A stretch of 64,000 nucleotides of DNA from contig NZ_JAGHRO010000005.1 in assembly GCF_017743735.1 (NCBI RefSeq), positions 1-64,000 of the forward strand, in the 5' to 3' direction. Shown here piece by piece: positions 52,624-62,273 of the stretch (positions within the stretch are counted from its first letter, which is position 1; the number at the start of each line of letters is the position of its first letter). The position numbers were made by a program, and so were the translations under genes. Source of the DNA: Shimia sp. R9_2 (GTDB lineage: Bacteria; Pseudomonadota; Alphaproteobacteria; Rhodobacterales; Rhodobacteraceae). The notes beneath the pieces were generated by a model. It saw only the letters and a list, made by a program, of their open reading frames with translations. It was not told the DNA's origin and searched no databases.

Positions 52624-53526
52624 TTAGAGCAAGGCGATGACCGCTGTGCCTGACACGGCGATCAGCGCGCCCATAAGGGCCATGGGATGTGGCCGAAGAC
52701 GCTCTTTGGCCCAGAGGATCGGCAAGATCAGCACCGGGGACAATGCGCCCAGTGTCGCGGCGATGCCCGCATCCAGATGCGCAAAGGCAAAGAGCAGCAG
52801 AGACGAGGCAAACATATAGCCGATCACTCCCGGCAGGATGGTTTTGCCCAGCAGTTGCGTATTGAGCGCTTTGTGCGGTTTCACGGCTTTCATTGGCAGG
52901 CAGGCCATTACAGAAATCAAAGCCGCAGCGCCCAAGAGGCGCAGGGCGGTGGCCGCGATGGGGCTCAGCCCGGCTTCGAGCGCGGGTTTCATGGCCAGAA
53001 AACCAGCCCCCTGCAATGCGGTGGCCACCACGCCCAAGCCCACAATGTGCAGCAATGGAGCAAAGCGCGCGTCGCTTTGGGACTGTGTGTTTGTGCCGAA
53101 CAGAATGGCGATGCAGACCCCGATCAGGGTGATGGTAGCGCCGAGGATATCAGCTGGCGCGGGCACTTCCCCCAGCCAGAGAAAGGCGATGCCGCCCACG
53201 ATGGGGGCTTTCAGAGACAGCAGCAGCTCTGTGCGTCTGGGACCGCCTCTGCGCAGGCAGGCGATCATGGCAAGGTTGCCCAGCAGAATGCCAAAGACAC
53301 TGCTGAACACGAAAGCAGGCCAGAACTGCCACGGGACGCTGTGCCAATGCCCGAGCGCGGTGGTGAGCACGGCGGCAAGCACCCCGCAGGCGACCAGCTG
53401 GATATGGGTAAAGGCAAAGGCCCCCAACAGCTTTGCAGGGGATTGGGCAATCACGATGCCACTGGCCCAGCCAAAAGACGCACCCAGCGCGGCAAGAAGG
53501 GGAAGAAGGGTCATGACAGGGCTCAC
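52624..53526 (-). CDS. EamA/DMT-family transporter
   Basis: A 300-residue protein with about ten helices in two EamA repeats: LLPLLAALGASFGWASGIVI and LGNLAMIACLRRGGPRRTEL in the first, GYMFASSLLLFAFAHLDAGI with LPILWAKERLRPHP in the second. It belongs to the drug/metabolite transporter superfamily. Divergent from the HxlR regulator with a 60-bp gap containing two palindromes, so its expression is very likely under that regulator. The substrate is unknown. Confidence 0.9.
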   Translation of the reverse strand: MSPVMTLLPLLAALGASFGWASGIVIAQSPAKLLGAFAFTHIQLVACGVLAAVLTTALGHWHSVPWQFWPAFVFSSVFGILLGNLAMIACLRRGGPRRTELLLSLKAPIVGGIAFLWLGEVPAPADILGATITLIGVCIAILFGTNTQSQSDARFAPLLHIVGLGVVATALQGAGFLAMKPALEAGLSPIAATALRLLGAAALISVMACLPMKAVKPHKALNTQLLGKTILPGVIGYMFASSLLLFAFAHLDAGIAATLGALSPVLILPILWAKERLRPHPMALMGALIAVSGTAVIALL

Positions 53527-53533
53527 AAGATTC

Positions 53534-53576
53534 GCTACGTTTTGTGTAGCAATAGTGTGCTATCAAATGTGTAGCA
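53534..53576. promoter_or_regulatory. Operator pair in the EamA-HxlR divergent promoter
   Basis: Two dyads share a TGTAGC/GCTAC core: GCTAC-N7-GTAGC at 53534-53550 and TGCTA-N9-TAGCA at 53558-53576. The compact 60-bp divergent gap suggests autoregulation by the HxlR protein and control of the transporter. Confidence 0.68.
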
Positions 53577-53586
53577 AGGAGGATCT

Positions 53587-53937
53587 ATGACGCATCAGGT
53601 GCCAACACCCGGCCGCCCCGTGCGCGGCTCAAAGACCGGCAAGCCGATCATGGCGCTGTTTGACCTTTTGGGGCGCAGCTGGGCGCTTGGGGTTTTGTGG
53701 CAGCTCTCGGACGGGGCGATGACCTTTCGCGCGTTGCAGGCGCGGTGCGAGCAAGTGTCGCCAACGGTGCTGAACCGGCGTCTCAAAGAGTTGATGGCCA
53801 GCGGGTTGGTGCAGCGCGGCGATGCGGGGTATGAACTGAGTGCTGCTGGCCATGAGTTGTTTGCGCTGTTGGCCCCCTTTGGCCCTTGGGCGCAGAACTG
53901 GGCGCAGGGGCTGGCGGAGAGCACACAGGACGTCTAG
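53587..53937 (+). CDS. HxlR-family transcriptional regulator
   Basis: A 116-residue winged-helix protein: LLGRSWALGVLWQLSDGAMT is the N-terminal helix block, VSPTVLNRRLKELMASGLVQ contains the recognition helix, and LLAPFGPWAQNWAQ forms the dimer helix. There is no redox cysteine in the usual position, so it is more likely ligand- than thiol-sensing. It is divergent from the EamA transporter and a dyad pair lies in the gap. Start as shown, with AAGGAGG about 6 bp upstream. Confidence 0.92.
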   Translation: MTHQVPTPGRPVRGSKTGKPIMALFDLLGRSWALGVLWQLSDGAMTFRALQARCEQVSPTVLNRRLKELMASGLVQRGDAGYELSAAGHELFALLAPFGPWAQNWAQGLAESTQDV

Positions 53938-54059
53938 CGGTTTTGGAGGACCCAGGTTTTGCGGTGGTGTCGAAACAAGTTTCGCAACCGGACTTGCCGC
54001 AGGGGAAAGCGGCGGTGTACTGTCTGGACGCACGCCAGCCAAGAGGTCAGCACAGCCTT

Positions 54060-54680
54060 ATGAACACCCAAAGCCCTATCATTCGGCAAGGCCGGAAATT
54101 TGCGCAGGTTCTGGATCATGCGCGGCGTCTGTTCATGCAGCATGGGTTTGAAAGTGTGAGTATGGACCATATTGCGCAGGCGGCGCAGGTCTCCAAGGCG
54201 ACGCTTTACAACTATTTCCCCGACAAGCGGATGCTGTTCATGGAGGTTGTGCGCCAGGAATGTGCGGAGCAGGCCGAACAGCTTGAGGCGGCGGTGGATG
54301 GCACGCAGCCGGCCGCCGAGGTTTTGCGCGTGGTCGGGCGCGGGCTGATGGGGATCATCCTGTCCGAATTCGGGCGCAATATGTTTCGGGTCTGCGTGTC
54401 TGAAGGGGACCGGTTTCCCGAGCTGGGGCAGCAGTTTTACACCTCCGGCCCGCAGCTTTGTCAGAGCCGGTTAATGGCGTTTTTTGCTGAAGCGGAAGCG
54501 CGCGGGGAGCTGCGGGTGCCCGATAAGAAACTGGCAGCGGATCAGTTTACGGAGCTGTGCAAGGCCGGGCTGTTTCTGCGGCAGGTGACCGGCGTGCAGA
54601 CAGAGTTTGAGGCAGGTGAGGTGGAGCACGTGGTTGAGGGCGCCGCAGAGATGTTCATGGCGCGCTATGGGGTGCGGTGA
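54060..54680 (+). CDS. TetR/AcrR-family transcriptional regulator
   Basis: A 206-residue regulator with an N-terminal HTH (FAQVLDHARRLFMQHGFESV, VSKATLYNYFPDKRMLFMEV) and a helical ligand domain typical of the TetR_C_AefR-like set (MGIILSEFGRNMFRVCVSEG). ATG 54060 is used because the HTH starts there and the upstream frame is out of family. Target genes are not evident; neighbours are the HxlR gene upstream and an AT-rich orphan downstream. Confidence 0.93.
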   Translation: MNTQSPIIRQGRKFAQVLDHARRLFMQHGFESVSMDHIAQAAQVSKATLYNYFPDKRMLFMEVVRQECAEQAEQLEAAVDGTQPAAEVLRVVGRGLMGIILSEFGRNMFRVCVSEGDRFPELGQQFYTSGPQLCQSRLMAFFAEAEARGELRVPDKKLAADQFTELCKAGLFLRQVTGVQTEFEAGEVEHVVEGAAEMFMARYGVR

Positions 54681-54768
54681 GGCTTAAGTTTGTTCTACAA
54701 AGATCCGAAGTGTTGTTCGTATGTGGGCAGCTCTAGATTGAATTGCGCCATTCTTCTAGAGGATTTCA

Positions 54769-55563
54769 ATGGAAGCTAAAGTCATAACTAGGGTTCGTCC
54801 CTATCTTCTAAATACGCCAATGTCTGTGTTCATCGGAGCACTTTTGGGGATAGGTTTTAGCTATCTTCTTTCAGGTGAGTTTGGCGATCAGTGGGCGAAG
54901 TTTTATGTCATTGTGCTGTCTTCGTTGCTTTCGTTGGTGATTGCCGGAATGGCGCTTGCTGGTGTGTTGGCAAATATTCAAGCTCAAGAGGATCGAGAGC
55001 TTGAACACCGGCGGAGAAAGCGACTAGCGGCGACCGCTGAACTGCCTATTGTGCTAACTACAATATGTGAGAGTTTTGCTGCGGCGGCGCAGGCATCGGT
55101 AGATTTGGCTACAGTGCCGGGGCTCGATCGTGATGATGAGTTCCAGGAACAAGCTCTACGTGACTTGACGCTTCCTGATAGTATGATTCTAAAGCTATCG
55201 AACTCGATCGAGGTTAGCGAAAGTGATGATGTTGCGAACCGTATAGCTGACCTTTTGGCCCACTATCAGATTGCACATGCGAGATGGCAGGGCAGCACTT
55301 ACGGTAAACCCGGCGCAATATTGAAAGTGAACGAGCGAAGACGAACACTGGAGTGGGTAGCGTTGTACGCACTTTCTGTTTCAATGTTTGGATATGCTCG
55401 AAAAGGCGAGGCAATTTCCGAAATTACTCAAAGTAGTTTAGAGAGCGCATTTGCGGCAATATTTTCTAGTCGGTTTGTACATCTCTTCGAAGAGCTCGAA
55501 GAGTTTGAAGATGACGATTTTAACAAAGCTTACAAGCGGCTAGAGCGAAATCTACGTAAATGA
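54769..55563 (+). CDS. AT-rich orphan membrane protein
   Basis: A 264-residue protein with two N-terminal hydrophobic segments (MSVFIGALLGIGFSYLLSG, VLSSLLSLVIAGMALAGVL) and a large mostly helical, charged cytosolic part (HRRRKRLAATAELPI, EELEEFEDDDFNKAYKRL). Codon use is clearly more AT-rich than in flanking genes (many TTT, AAT and ATA codons), suggesting horizontal transfer. No family is recognised; the layout resembles anchored effectors or sensors near phage-defence or stress genes, but no partner gene is adjacent. The stop is 3 bp before a terminator. Confidence 0.7.
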   Translation: MEAKVITRVRPYLLNTPMSVFIGALLGIGFSYLLSGEFGDQWAKFYVIVLSSLLSLVIAGMALAGVLANIQAQEDRELEHRRRKRLAATAELPIVLTTICESFAAAAQASVDLATVPGLDRDDEFQEQALRDLTLPDSMILKLSNSIEVSESDDVANRIADLLAHYQIAHARWQGSTYGKPGAILKVNERRRTLEWVALYALSVSMFGYARKGEAISEITQSSLESAFAAIFSSRFVHLFEELEEFEDDDFNKAYKRLERNLRK

Positions 55564-55566
55564 AAA

Positions 55567-55590
55567 AGAGGGCCAGTTGGCCCTCTCTGG
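55567..55590. terminator. Terminator between the orphan and the dehydrogenase gene
   Basis: AGAGGGCCA pairs with TGGCCCTCT across a 2-nt loop. Works for both converging genes, though the T-tract is weak. Confidence 0.8.
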
Positions 55591-55610
55591 CATTGATGCC
55601 GGGTCTAAAA

Positions 55611-56750
<1,140 letters not shown>

Positions 56751-56942
56751 TTTGCTTATCCTCCATGATTTGCTCAGAGCGTGGTTGAAACCCGCGCGCT
56801 ATGCAACCTTAATGGCGACGTCGCAAGCCCGAATTGCGCCACGCCGCGTGTGGACCAATGCAGGCGAAACCGTTGGTTGTGCAAGGCTGGGCGGATGTGG
56901 CAGGGGGCAAGGCGCGCGGGCGCAATGAGAGGGATTGAGAAG

Positions 56943-57212
56943 ATGCGTATGATCGGTTTGATGGCCCTGAGCCTGACGGCATTGGTGGCCTGCAAAGAGG
57001 AAGAGGTGGCAAGCCAAGGCAGCACAACCTGTGATCCGGAGGCGTTTGCCTTTCTGGTCGGGCAGGACAAAGGCGCGCTGGAGGGGGTCACCACACCTGA
57101 GGTGATGCGCGTGTTGGGGGAAAACTCCCCCGCCACGATGGATTTTAATCAGCAGCGCCTCAATGTGATCCACGATGACGCGGGCAAGATCATTGAGGTC
57201 AGCTGCGGCTGA
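56943..57212 (+). CDS. I78-family peptidase inhibitor lipoprotein
   Basis: An 89-residue lipoprotein: signal peptide MRMIGLMALSLTALVAC with a lipobox Cys at about 17, followed by the small I78 inhibitor domain (CDPEAFAFLVGQDKG, TMDFNQQRLNVIHDD and IIEVSCG at the end). I78 inhibitors act on subtilisin- or chymotrypsin-like serine proteases. A disulfide between the first and last Cys of the domain is expected. It has its own start after GAGG and is convergent with the cytochrome gene. Target protease unknown. Confidence 0.85.
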   Translation: MRMIGLMALSLTALVACKEEEVASQGSTTCDPEAFAFLVGQDKGALEGVTTPEVMRVLGENSPATMDFNQQRLNVIHDDAGKIIEVSCG

Positions 57213-57233
57213 TGCGCCGCAGGGCGCAAGCCT

Positions 57234-57668
57234 TTATTTCTTTTCGCGGTACTGCTTATGGCAGGCGCGGCAGGCGCCGCCCACGGCACCCAATGTGTCT
57301 GCCAGCGCCGCGCGGTCTTTGAAGTCCAGCGCCTGCGCGGATTTGGTCAGATCGTCCGCGCGGTCGGAGAAATCTTCCCAGTTCGCCCAGATCGCTGGCA
57401 AGGCTTCGGATTTCTGATCGGTGGCGTGATCTTCAAACAGGGGCGTGATCTTGTCGGAATGCAGGACAATGGTGTCGCGCGCCATACGTGCTTTGGCTTG
57501 ATGTAGTGGCGTTTCATTCTTGGCCATGCTCACCAGAGTTTTGAACGCGCCTGCGATGCTTTCCATGGCCATCATGCGGGCCATGACATTGGGGTCTTTC
57601 ACGCCGTTATGGGCGGCGGCGGCATTTGCGAGTAACAGTAGGCAAGACAGAGTAAGAGTGCGAAACAC
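57234..57668 (-). CDS. Cytochrome c' family protein
   Basis: A 144-residue exported cytochrome of the c' / cytochrome_C_2 family. A signal peptide (FRTLTLSCLLLLANAAA) precedes a four-helix bundle, and the single heme site CRACHKQY lies at the extreme C-terminus, as in cytochrome c'. GTG 57668 is chosen with AAGGATACC in front; the longer frame would put the signal peptide inside the protein. It may bind NO or act in electron transfer, but the axial ligand beyond the heme His cannot be judged. Confidence 0.85.
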   Translation of the reverse strand: MFRTLTLSCLLLLANAAAAHNGVKDPNVMARMMAMESIAGAFKTLVSMAKNETPLHQAKARMARDTIVLHSDKITPLFEDHATDQKSEALPAIWANWEDFSDRADDLTKSAQALDFKDRAALADTLGAVGGACRACHKQYREKK

Positions 57669-57799
57669 GGCGGTATCCTTAGATTTTGGCTGGCGCAGTT
57701 CTTCTGGGGGCTCGTGGTAAATAGCAAGTAAACATTTTGCGTGTTGGGCCGTTAAGACGGGCTTAAAGGCGATCTGCATGTCTTGGGTGGGAAAAGTGC

Positions 57800-57849
57800 C
57801 TCCCGGCGGCGCAGACTGGGTGGGGGCAATAAAGCCGCGCCGCCGGGAG
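57800..57849. repeat. Perfect 13-bp hairpin with 24-nt loop
   Basis: CTCCCGGCGGCGC pairs perfectly with GCGCCGCCGGGAG. It lies between the cytochrome gene 5' end and the DUF2794 gene, so it could be a small RNA, a leader hairpin or a terminator for an unseen transcript. Confidence 0.65.
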
Positions 57850-58009
57850 TAGCGTAGTCGTCGCTATGACCTTAATTTTTCATTACCCTTTGGCAAAAAG
57901 AGGATCGGACGAAGGCCTTTTGCAGATAAATCTGCGGCGGAAATGAGGCAGCGGCCGGCGGTTCAGAGAGAGGCTTGATTTTGCGGGCAAAGGGCGCAAA
58001 TCTGAACGT

Positions 58010-58357
58010 ATGAATGCACAGCCGCCCACCGCCCTGCACCCTTCCTTCAAACCGCCGCAGCAAGTTGCGTTTCACCGCACGGAACTGTCGATCATTCTGA
58101 GCCTCTATGGCCGTATGGTGGCGGCCGGCGAATGGCGTGACTACGGGATTTCTTCATTGAAAGAAGTGGCGGTCTTCTCGGTCTTTCGGCGCACGGCTGA
58201 AAACCCGCTTTATCGCATCGAGAAGCGCCCAAAGCTGCGCAATAAGCAGGGGCTATATGCGGTGATCGGCATGGATGGTCAGGTGCTCAAGCGCGGTCAT
58301 GACCTCAAAACCGTGCTGCGGGTCTTGGAACGCAAGCTGATCCGCGCCGTGGATTGA
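58010..58357 (+). CDS. DUF2794 domain protein
   Basis: A 115-residue protein of the alphaproteobacterial DUF2794 family: VAFHRTELSIILSLYGRMVA, WRDYGISSLKEVAVFSVFRR and PLYRIEKRPKLRNKQGLYAV are its conserved blocks. Function unknown; the conserved basic face suggests nucleic acid or membrane binding. It is a single gene, convergent with the agmatinase-like gene over a hairpin/repeat. Start as shown; no alternative ATG fits better. Confidence 0.93.
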   Translation: MNAQPPTALHPSFKPPQQVAFHRTELSIILSLYGRMVAAGEWRDYGISSLKEVAVFSVFRRTAENPLYRIEKRPKLRNKQGLYAVIGMDGQVLKRGHDLKTVLRVLERKLIRAVD

Positions 58358-58388
58358 CGCGCCCCCGCGCCGCGTTCTCATTCTGACA

Positions 58389-58422
58389 ATATCCCGGGTG
58401 AAGCCCCAACCGCGTTGGGGCG
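58389..58422. repeat. Inverted copy of the interspersed repeat, plus hairpin
   Basis: AATATCCCGGGTG (58389-58401) is the reverse complement of CACCCGGGATATT, close to the repeat near 63040. It is followed by a stem GCCCCAA-CCGCG-TTGGGGC at 58404-58422 between convergent genes. Confidence 0.6.
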
Positions 58423-58434
58423 AGGGCAGAGCCC

Positions 58435-59412
58435 TTACCTTTCTGCGGGTCGGGAAGCGATGGTGTTTGCCATCACGCAAAGCAGCTCAAACATGATCGA
58501 AACCCCAAGGAACGCCGTGCCGCCTGAGCTGTCAAAGGGCGGGGAGACCTCCACCAGATCCGCGCCGACAATGTTGAGCCCGTCCAGAGCACGCACCACC
58601 TCAAGCGCCTGAAAGCTGTTGGGGCCGCCCACTTCAGGTGTGCCTGTGCCCGGCGCAAAGGTCGGGTCCACAAAGTCGATGTCATAGCTCACATAGGTGG
58701 GCGCGGTGCCAACAATCTCGCGCGCCTCCGCTATCACATCTGCCAGACCGCGTGCAAAGAATTCCTCGATCCGGATCACGCGGATGCCGACGGATTTGGC
58801 AAAATCCGTGTCCTCATCATCATAGGTGCTGCCGCGAATGCCGATCTGTACCACCCGTTTGGGATCCAGCAGCCCTTCCTCCACCGCGCGGCGGAAGGGC
58901 GTGCCGTGGGTGTACATCGTGCCGCCGAAATAGCTGTGATAAAGGTCGGTGTGGCTGTCAAAATGCACCATGCCGAGCGGTGCGTCTTTGGCCAGCGCGC
59001 GCAGCACCGGCAGGCTGGTCAGGTGGTCACCGCCCGCCGTGAGCGGTGTGATGCCAGCGGCCATGACCTGCTTATAAAACGCGGTGATGCGCTCCATACT
59101 GTCCGGAATATCCGCCGGATTGGGGCCGACATCGCCAAGGTCCGCACAGTTGATCAGATCAAAGGGGCGCACGCCGGTGGCGCCGTTTTGGGCGCGGATC
59201 ATGGTGGAGGCGTCGCGCAGCTGGCGCGGGCCATGGCGCGGGCCGGGGCGGTTGGTGGTGCCGCTGTCCCAGGGCACGCCGATGAGGCCCACATCCACAT
59301 CGGCGATGCGGTCATGGTTCAGATCCATAACGGGCAGGCGCATGAAGGAGGGCACCCCGGCAAAGCGTGGCAGATCCATGCCGGAGACGGGGTTGAAGAA
59401 ATCATCGCTCAT
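58435..59412 (-). CDS. speB: Agmatinase-like ureohydrolase
   Basis: A 325-residue manganese ureohydrolase of the agmatinase subgroup. VGLIGVPWDSGTTNRPGPRH is the N-terminal loop; the metal-binding motifs GGDHLT, GMVHFDSHTDLY and SYDIDFVDPTFAPGTGTPE are complete. It hydrolyses agmatine, or a related guanidino compound such as guanidinobutyrate, to urea and an amine. The start overlaps the 3' end of the NlpC/P60 gene by 4 bp. Whether the substrate is agmatine cannot be settled by sequence. Confidence 0.88.
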   Translation of the reverse strand: MSDDFFNPVSGMDLPRFAGVPSFMRLPVMDLNHDRIADVDVGLIGVPWDSGTTNRPGPRHGPRQLRDASTMIRAQNGATGVRPFDLINCADLGDVGPNPADIPDSMERITAFYKQVMAAGITPLTAGGDHLTSLPVLRALAKDAPLGMVHFDSHTDLYHSYFGGTMYTHGTPFRRAVEEGLLDPKRVVQIGIRGSTYDDEDTDFAKSVGIRVIRIEEFFARGLADVIAEAREIVGTAPTYVSYDIDFVDPTFAPGTGTPEVGGPNSFQALEVVRALDGLNIVGADLVEVSPPFDSSGGTAFLGVSIMFELLCVMANTIASRPAER

Positions 59413-60284
59413 GCGGCATCTCCGTAGGTCGGGCGCTTGTGGGAGGTCACCGGCCCGTCGCCCTGTGCGGCAATGCGGGCGATGGCCTCGGCAATCGGCT
59501 CATAGGCCACAGCCATATGATGCGCGTTGGCGTGGATCAGCGTGTCGGCGTCTGTGACCATGGCGACATGGCCTTTCCAGAACAGCAGATCGCCGCGTTG
59601 ATAGGTGCCGCTGGCCTCCTCAAAGGCGGCTTCCTGCAGATCGCTGTCGCCGGGGCAGGAGAGCCCCGCCGCATGGAGTGCGGCCTGCACAAGGCCGGAG
59701 CAATCCAGCCCGAAGCTGGAATTGCCACCCCAGAGATACGGCGTGCCGATCAGCCGTTCGGCCACGGCAGCGGCGTCAGGCTCGATGCTATCCACGGCGC
59801 TCAGGTGGCCTGAGGGCACATAGAGATCGCGGGTGATCCGTCCGCCGTCCCAAGCGATGCGGGACCAGCCGTCTTCTTCGGACAGCACCACAAGGCGGGT
59901 GCCGTAGGGCAAGGGCGTGACCAGCCCCATGATTTTCAGGCCCGGCGTCGATTTGGCGTAGGTGCGCGCCGCAGAGACGCGGTGGGTGGGCGTTTGTTTC
60001 GGGTGGCTCAGAACATCGCCGATGTCGACCCAGCCCACATAGCCGTCGCGATCGGCATAGCCAAAGGCCATGCCCATTTCCTTGTGCACCACGTGAAAAA
60101 TTTCGCCGCGCACCAGCTGGCGGTCGCGCGCGCCGGTGGGCGCAGAAAGCAGATCGGTCACCACCATGGCAACGCGATAGGCGGCGGGTGTGACAAAGGT
60201 CTCTGCCTCCACCACGCCGCGCAGATGGTCTGCGGCGACTTTGCCGGTGCTGGCGATCAGGCGTCTGTCCAGAGGGTCCGCCAT
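59409..60284 (-). CDS. NlpC/P60 family peptidase with SH3-like domain
   Basis: A 291-residue protein with an N-terminal SH3b-like region (ADHLRGVVEAETFV to VVHKEMGMAFGYADRDGYVG) and a C-terminal NlpC/P60 papain-like domain: YLWGGNSSFGLDCSGLVQAA contains the catalytic Cys, GHVAMVTDADTLIHAN the catalytic His. There is no signal peptide at the start, so it may act in the cytosol on recycled peptides, as in YkfC-like dipeptidyl-peptidase VI, which cleaves cell-wall peptides. It is coupled to the leucyl aminopeptidase gene (1-base overlap), suggesting a peptide-recycling pair. Confidence 0.88.
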   Translation of the reverse strand: MADPLDRRLIASTGKVAADHLRGVVEAETFVTPAAYRVAMVVTDLLSAPTGARDRQLVRGEIFHVVHKEMGMAFGYADRDGYVGWVDIGDVLSHPKQTPTHRVSAARTYAKSTPGLKIMGLVTPLPYGTRLVVLSEEDGWSRIAWDGGRITRDLYVPSGHLSAVDSIEPDAAAVAERLIGTPYLWGGNSSFGLDCSGLVQAALHAAGLSCPGDSDLQEAAFEEASGTYQRGDLLFWKGHVAMVTDADTLIHANAHHMAVAYEPIAEAIARIAAQGDGPVTSHKRPTYGDAA

Positions 60285-61675
60285 CAGAAATCCAGCATCT
60301 CTGGCAGGGCATCCAGAATGGCGCGCGCACCCATGCCAACGCCGCCTTTGGGGCGGGCGGGGGCAGCGGAGGGGTTCCAGCCGTAGATGTCAAAATGCGC
60401 ATAGCGCGGCCCTTCTGCGAAGCGGCGCAGGAACAGGGCTGCGGTGATGGAGCCGGCAAAACCCCCTGAAGGCGCGTTGTCGAGATCGGCGATACCCGGC
60501 TCGATCATTTTCTCATACGGCTCCCAGAAGGGCATGCGCCAGACCGGGTCTGCCACGGCTGCTGCGCCCTGTTCCAGCGCGGCGGCAAAACTGGCGTCAT
60601 CGGTGTAGTAAGGCGACAGGTCCGGACCAACGGCCACACGGGCCGCGCCGGTGAGGGTGGCCATGGAGATCATGAGGTCCGGGGCGTCCTCGGCCCCCAG
60701 CGCAAGTGCGTCGGCCAGCACGAGGCGGCCTTCGGCATCGGTGTTGTTGATCTCCACCGTCAGCCCTTTGCGCGAGGTCAGGATGTCGCCGGGGCGGAAG
60801 CTGTCGCCGGAGACTGCGTTTTCCACTGCGGGGATCAGCACGCGCAGCTGCAGCGGCAGATCCAGCGCCATGATCATATGGGCAAGGCCCAGCACGGTGG
60901 CCGCGCCGCCCATGTCTTTCTTCATCAGGCCCATAGAGCCGCCGGGCTTCAGATTGAGCCCGCCGGTGTCAAAGCAGACGCCTTTGCCGACCAGTGTGAG
61001 CTTGGGGCCGCTGGCGCCCCAGGACATGTCAATCAGGCGCGGGGCGCGGTGGGGGGCTGCGGCACGCCCAACGGCGTGGATCATCGGGAAGTTGTCTTCC
61101 AGAAGCGCGTCGGCGGTGGTGACAGTGCAACTGGCCCCGAAGGTGCCTGCCAGCGCGCTTGCGGCATCCTCCAGATCCTGAGGCCCCATGTCGGCAGCCG
61201 GGGTGTTGATCAGATCGCGGGTGAGCGCTTCGCCGGCGGCAATCGCTTCGAGCTTGGCCGCATCAATGCCTTCGGGGCAGATCAGCGCCGCTTGTGACCC
61301 TGAGGCGTCTTTGTAGCGATCAAAGGCGTAGCCGGTCAGCAGCCAGCCCAGAGCCTCGGTTTCCAGATCCCCCGCAGGCAGGGCCGTGGCCAGCGCGTAG
61401 GTGCCTGCAGGCAGGGTGCTGGCCGCCGCCGCTAGCGCAAATCGGCCGCGCGCACGGGTCTGGGCGGTGCCAAAGCCCGCAACCGCCAGCAGCGGCTGGC
61501 CTTCGGCATCAGGCACCAGAAGGGATTTGCCGATGGCCGGTTTGAACCCCGTGGCAGCCACAAAAGCGCGGGTCGGCGCAGGCTGCGCCGCCACCCACGT
61601 ATCAAACCCATCGACGTCTATGACGTGCAGAGGAATGACATTGGAGCTGTCAGGGGAAGCAAATTTGAGAGACAT
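60284..61675 (-). CDS. Leucyl aminopeptidase (M17)
   Basis: A 463-residue M17 peptidase. The C-terminal catalytic domain has LVGKGVCFDTGGLNLKPGGS and the signature NTDAEGRLVLADAL with the two-metal ligands and active-site Arg. The N-terminal domain is less conserved. The ATG at 61675 is preferred because AGAAAGGTG precedes it; the earlier frame start lacks support. It forms an operon with NlpC/P60 and the ureohydrolase (overlapping ends). It releases N-terminal residues from peptides; metal preference unknown. Confidence 0.94.
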   Translation of the reverse strand: MSLKFASPDSSNVIPLHVIDVDGFDTWVAAQPAPTRAFVAATGFKPAIGKSLLVPDAEGQPLLAVAGFGTAQTRARGRFALAAAASTLPAGTYALATALPAGDLETEALGWLLTGYAFDRYKDASGSQAALICPEGIDAAKLEAIAAGEALTRDLINTPAADMGPQDLEDAASALAGTFGASCTVTTADALLEDNFPMIHAVGRAAAPHRAPRLIDMSWGASGPKLTLVGKGVCFDTGGLNLKPGGSMGLMKKDMGGAATVLGLAHMIMALDLPLQLRVLIPAVENAVSGDSFRPGDILTSRKGLTVEINNTDAEGRLVLADALALGAEDAPDLMISMATLTGAARVAVGPDLSPYYTDDASFAAALEQGAAAVADPVWRMPFWEPYEKMIEPGIADLDNAPSGGFAGSITAALFLRRFAEGPRYAHFDIYGWNPSAAPARPKGGVGMGARAILDALPEMLDF

Positions 61676-61748
61676 CGCGCACCTTTCTCGCCGATCGCTG
61701 GCCATTTACCTGCCAGCCTAGCGGTTGGTGCGCTGCCTGCAAGCGCGA

Positions 61749-62129
61749 TCAGATGTAGCTGCGCTTCAGATCCCAAATTTCCCGCAAAGCGCATTCGCCA
61801 ACGCGGATCAAACGCGCGTAAGTCGCTGAAAGTGCTACAGTGTCCCGCCGCTCGCAGCAGGCGATCACATCTTCGGCAATATGGGTCAGCGCGGTCATGC
61901 ACAGGCGCCCGGCGATGAGTTCCACCAACGTCATCGTCTCCGCCAATTCGGCGAAATTTTCGGCCTGATACTGCTGCTCTGCCATGGCCAAGTGATCCGT
62001 CAGCGATTTGATCAGACCCATAAACGTCTCTTCCGCTTCCTTTGGATCCATGCGGACAAGGACGCGTGCAAGTTCATCTTGATCAACAACGGCTGGCTCA
62101 GACATTTTGAGCGTTGCGATTTGGTTCAT
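61749..62129 (-). CDS. Small helical conserved protein, Hpt-like in layout
   Basis: A 126-residue, wholly helical protein (MDPKEAEETFMGLIKSLTDH, NFAELAETMTLVELIAGRLC, HIAEDVIACCERRDTVALSA). The length and four-helix pattern suit a bundle like Hpt domains, but no phosphorylatable His motif is evident. I do not recognise the family with confidence. It is divergent from the carbonic anhydrase gene and separate from leucyl aminopeptidase. Confidence 0.65.
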   Translation of the reverse strand: MNQIATLKMSEPAVVDQDELARVLVRMDPKEAEETFMGLIKSLTDHLAMAEQQYQAENFAELAETMTLVELIAGRLCMTALTHIAEDVIACCERRDTVALSATYARLIRVGECALREIWDLKRSYI

Positions 62130-62273
62130 AGTTCACCCCAAGTTCTTCCGTTACCCAAACGGTTGGAACATAATGATCACGCAAACCTTCTCAAAAAGTT
62201 TCCTAGAGCGTTCTTTTCCCTCGAATTACAGCTAAATTTCTCCTATTCCTCCGAAAACGCGTGAGGAAAACTT

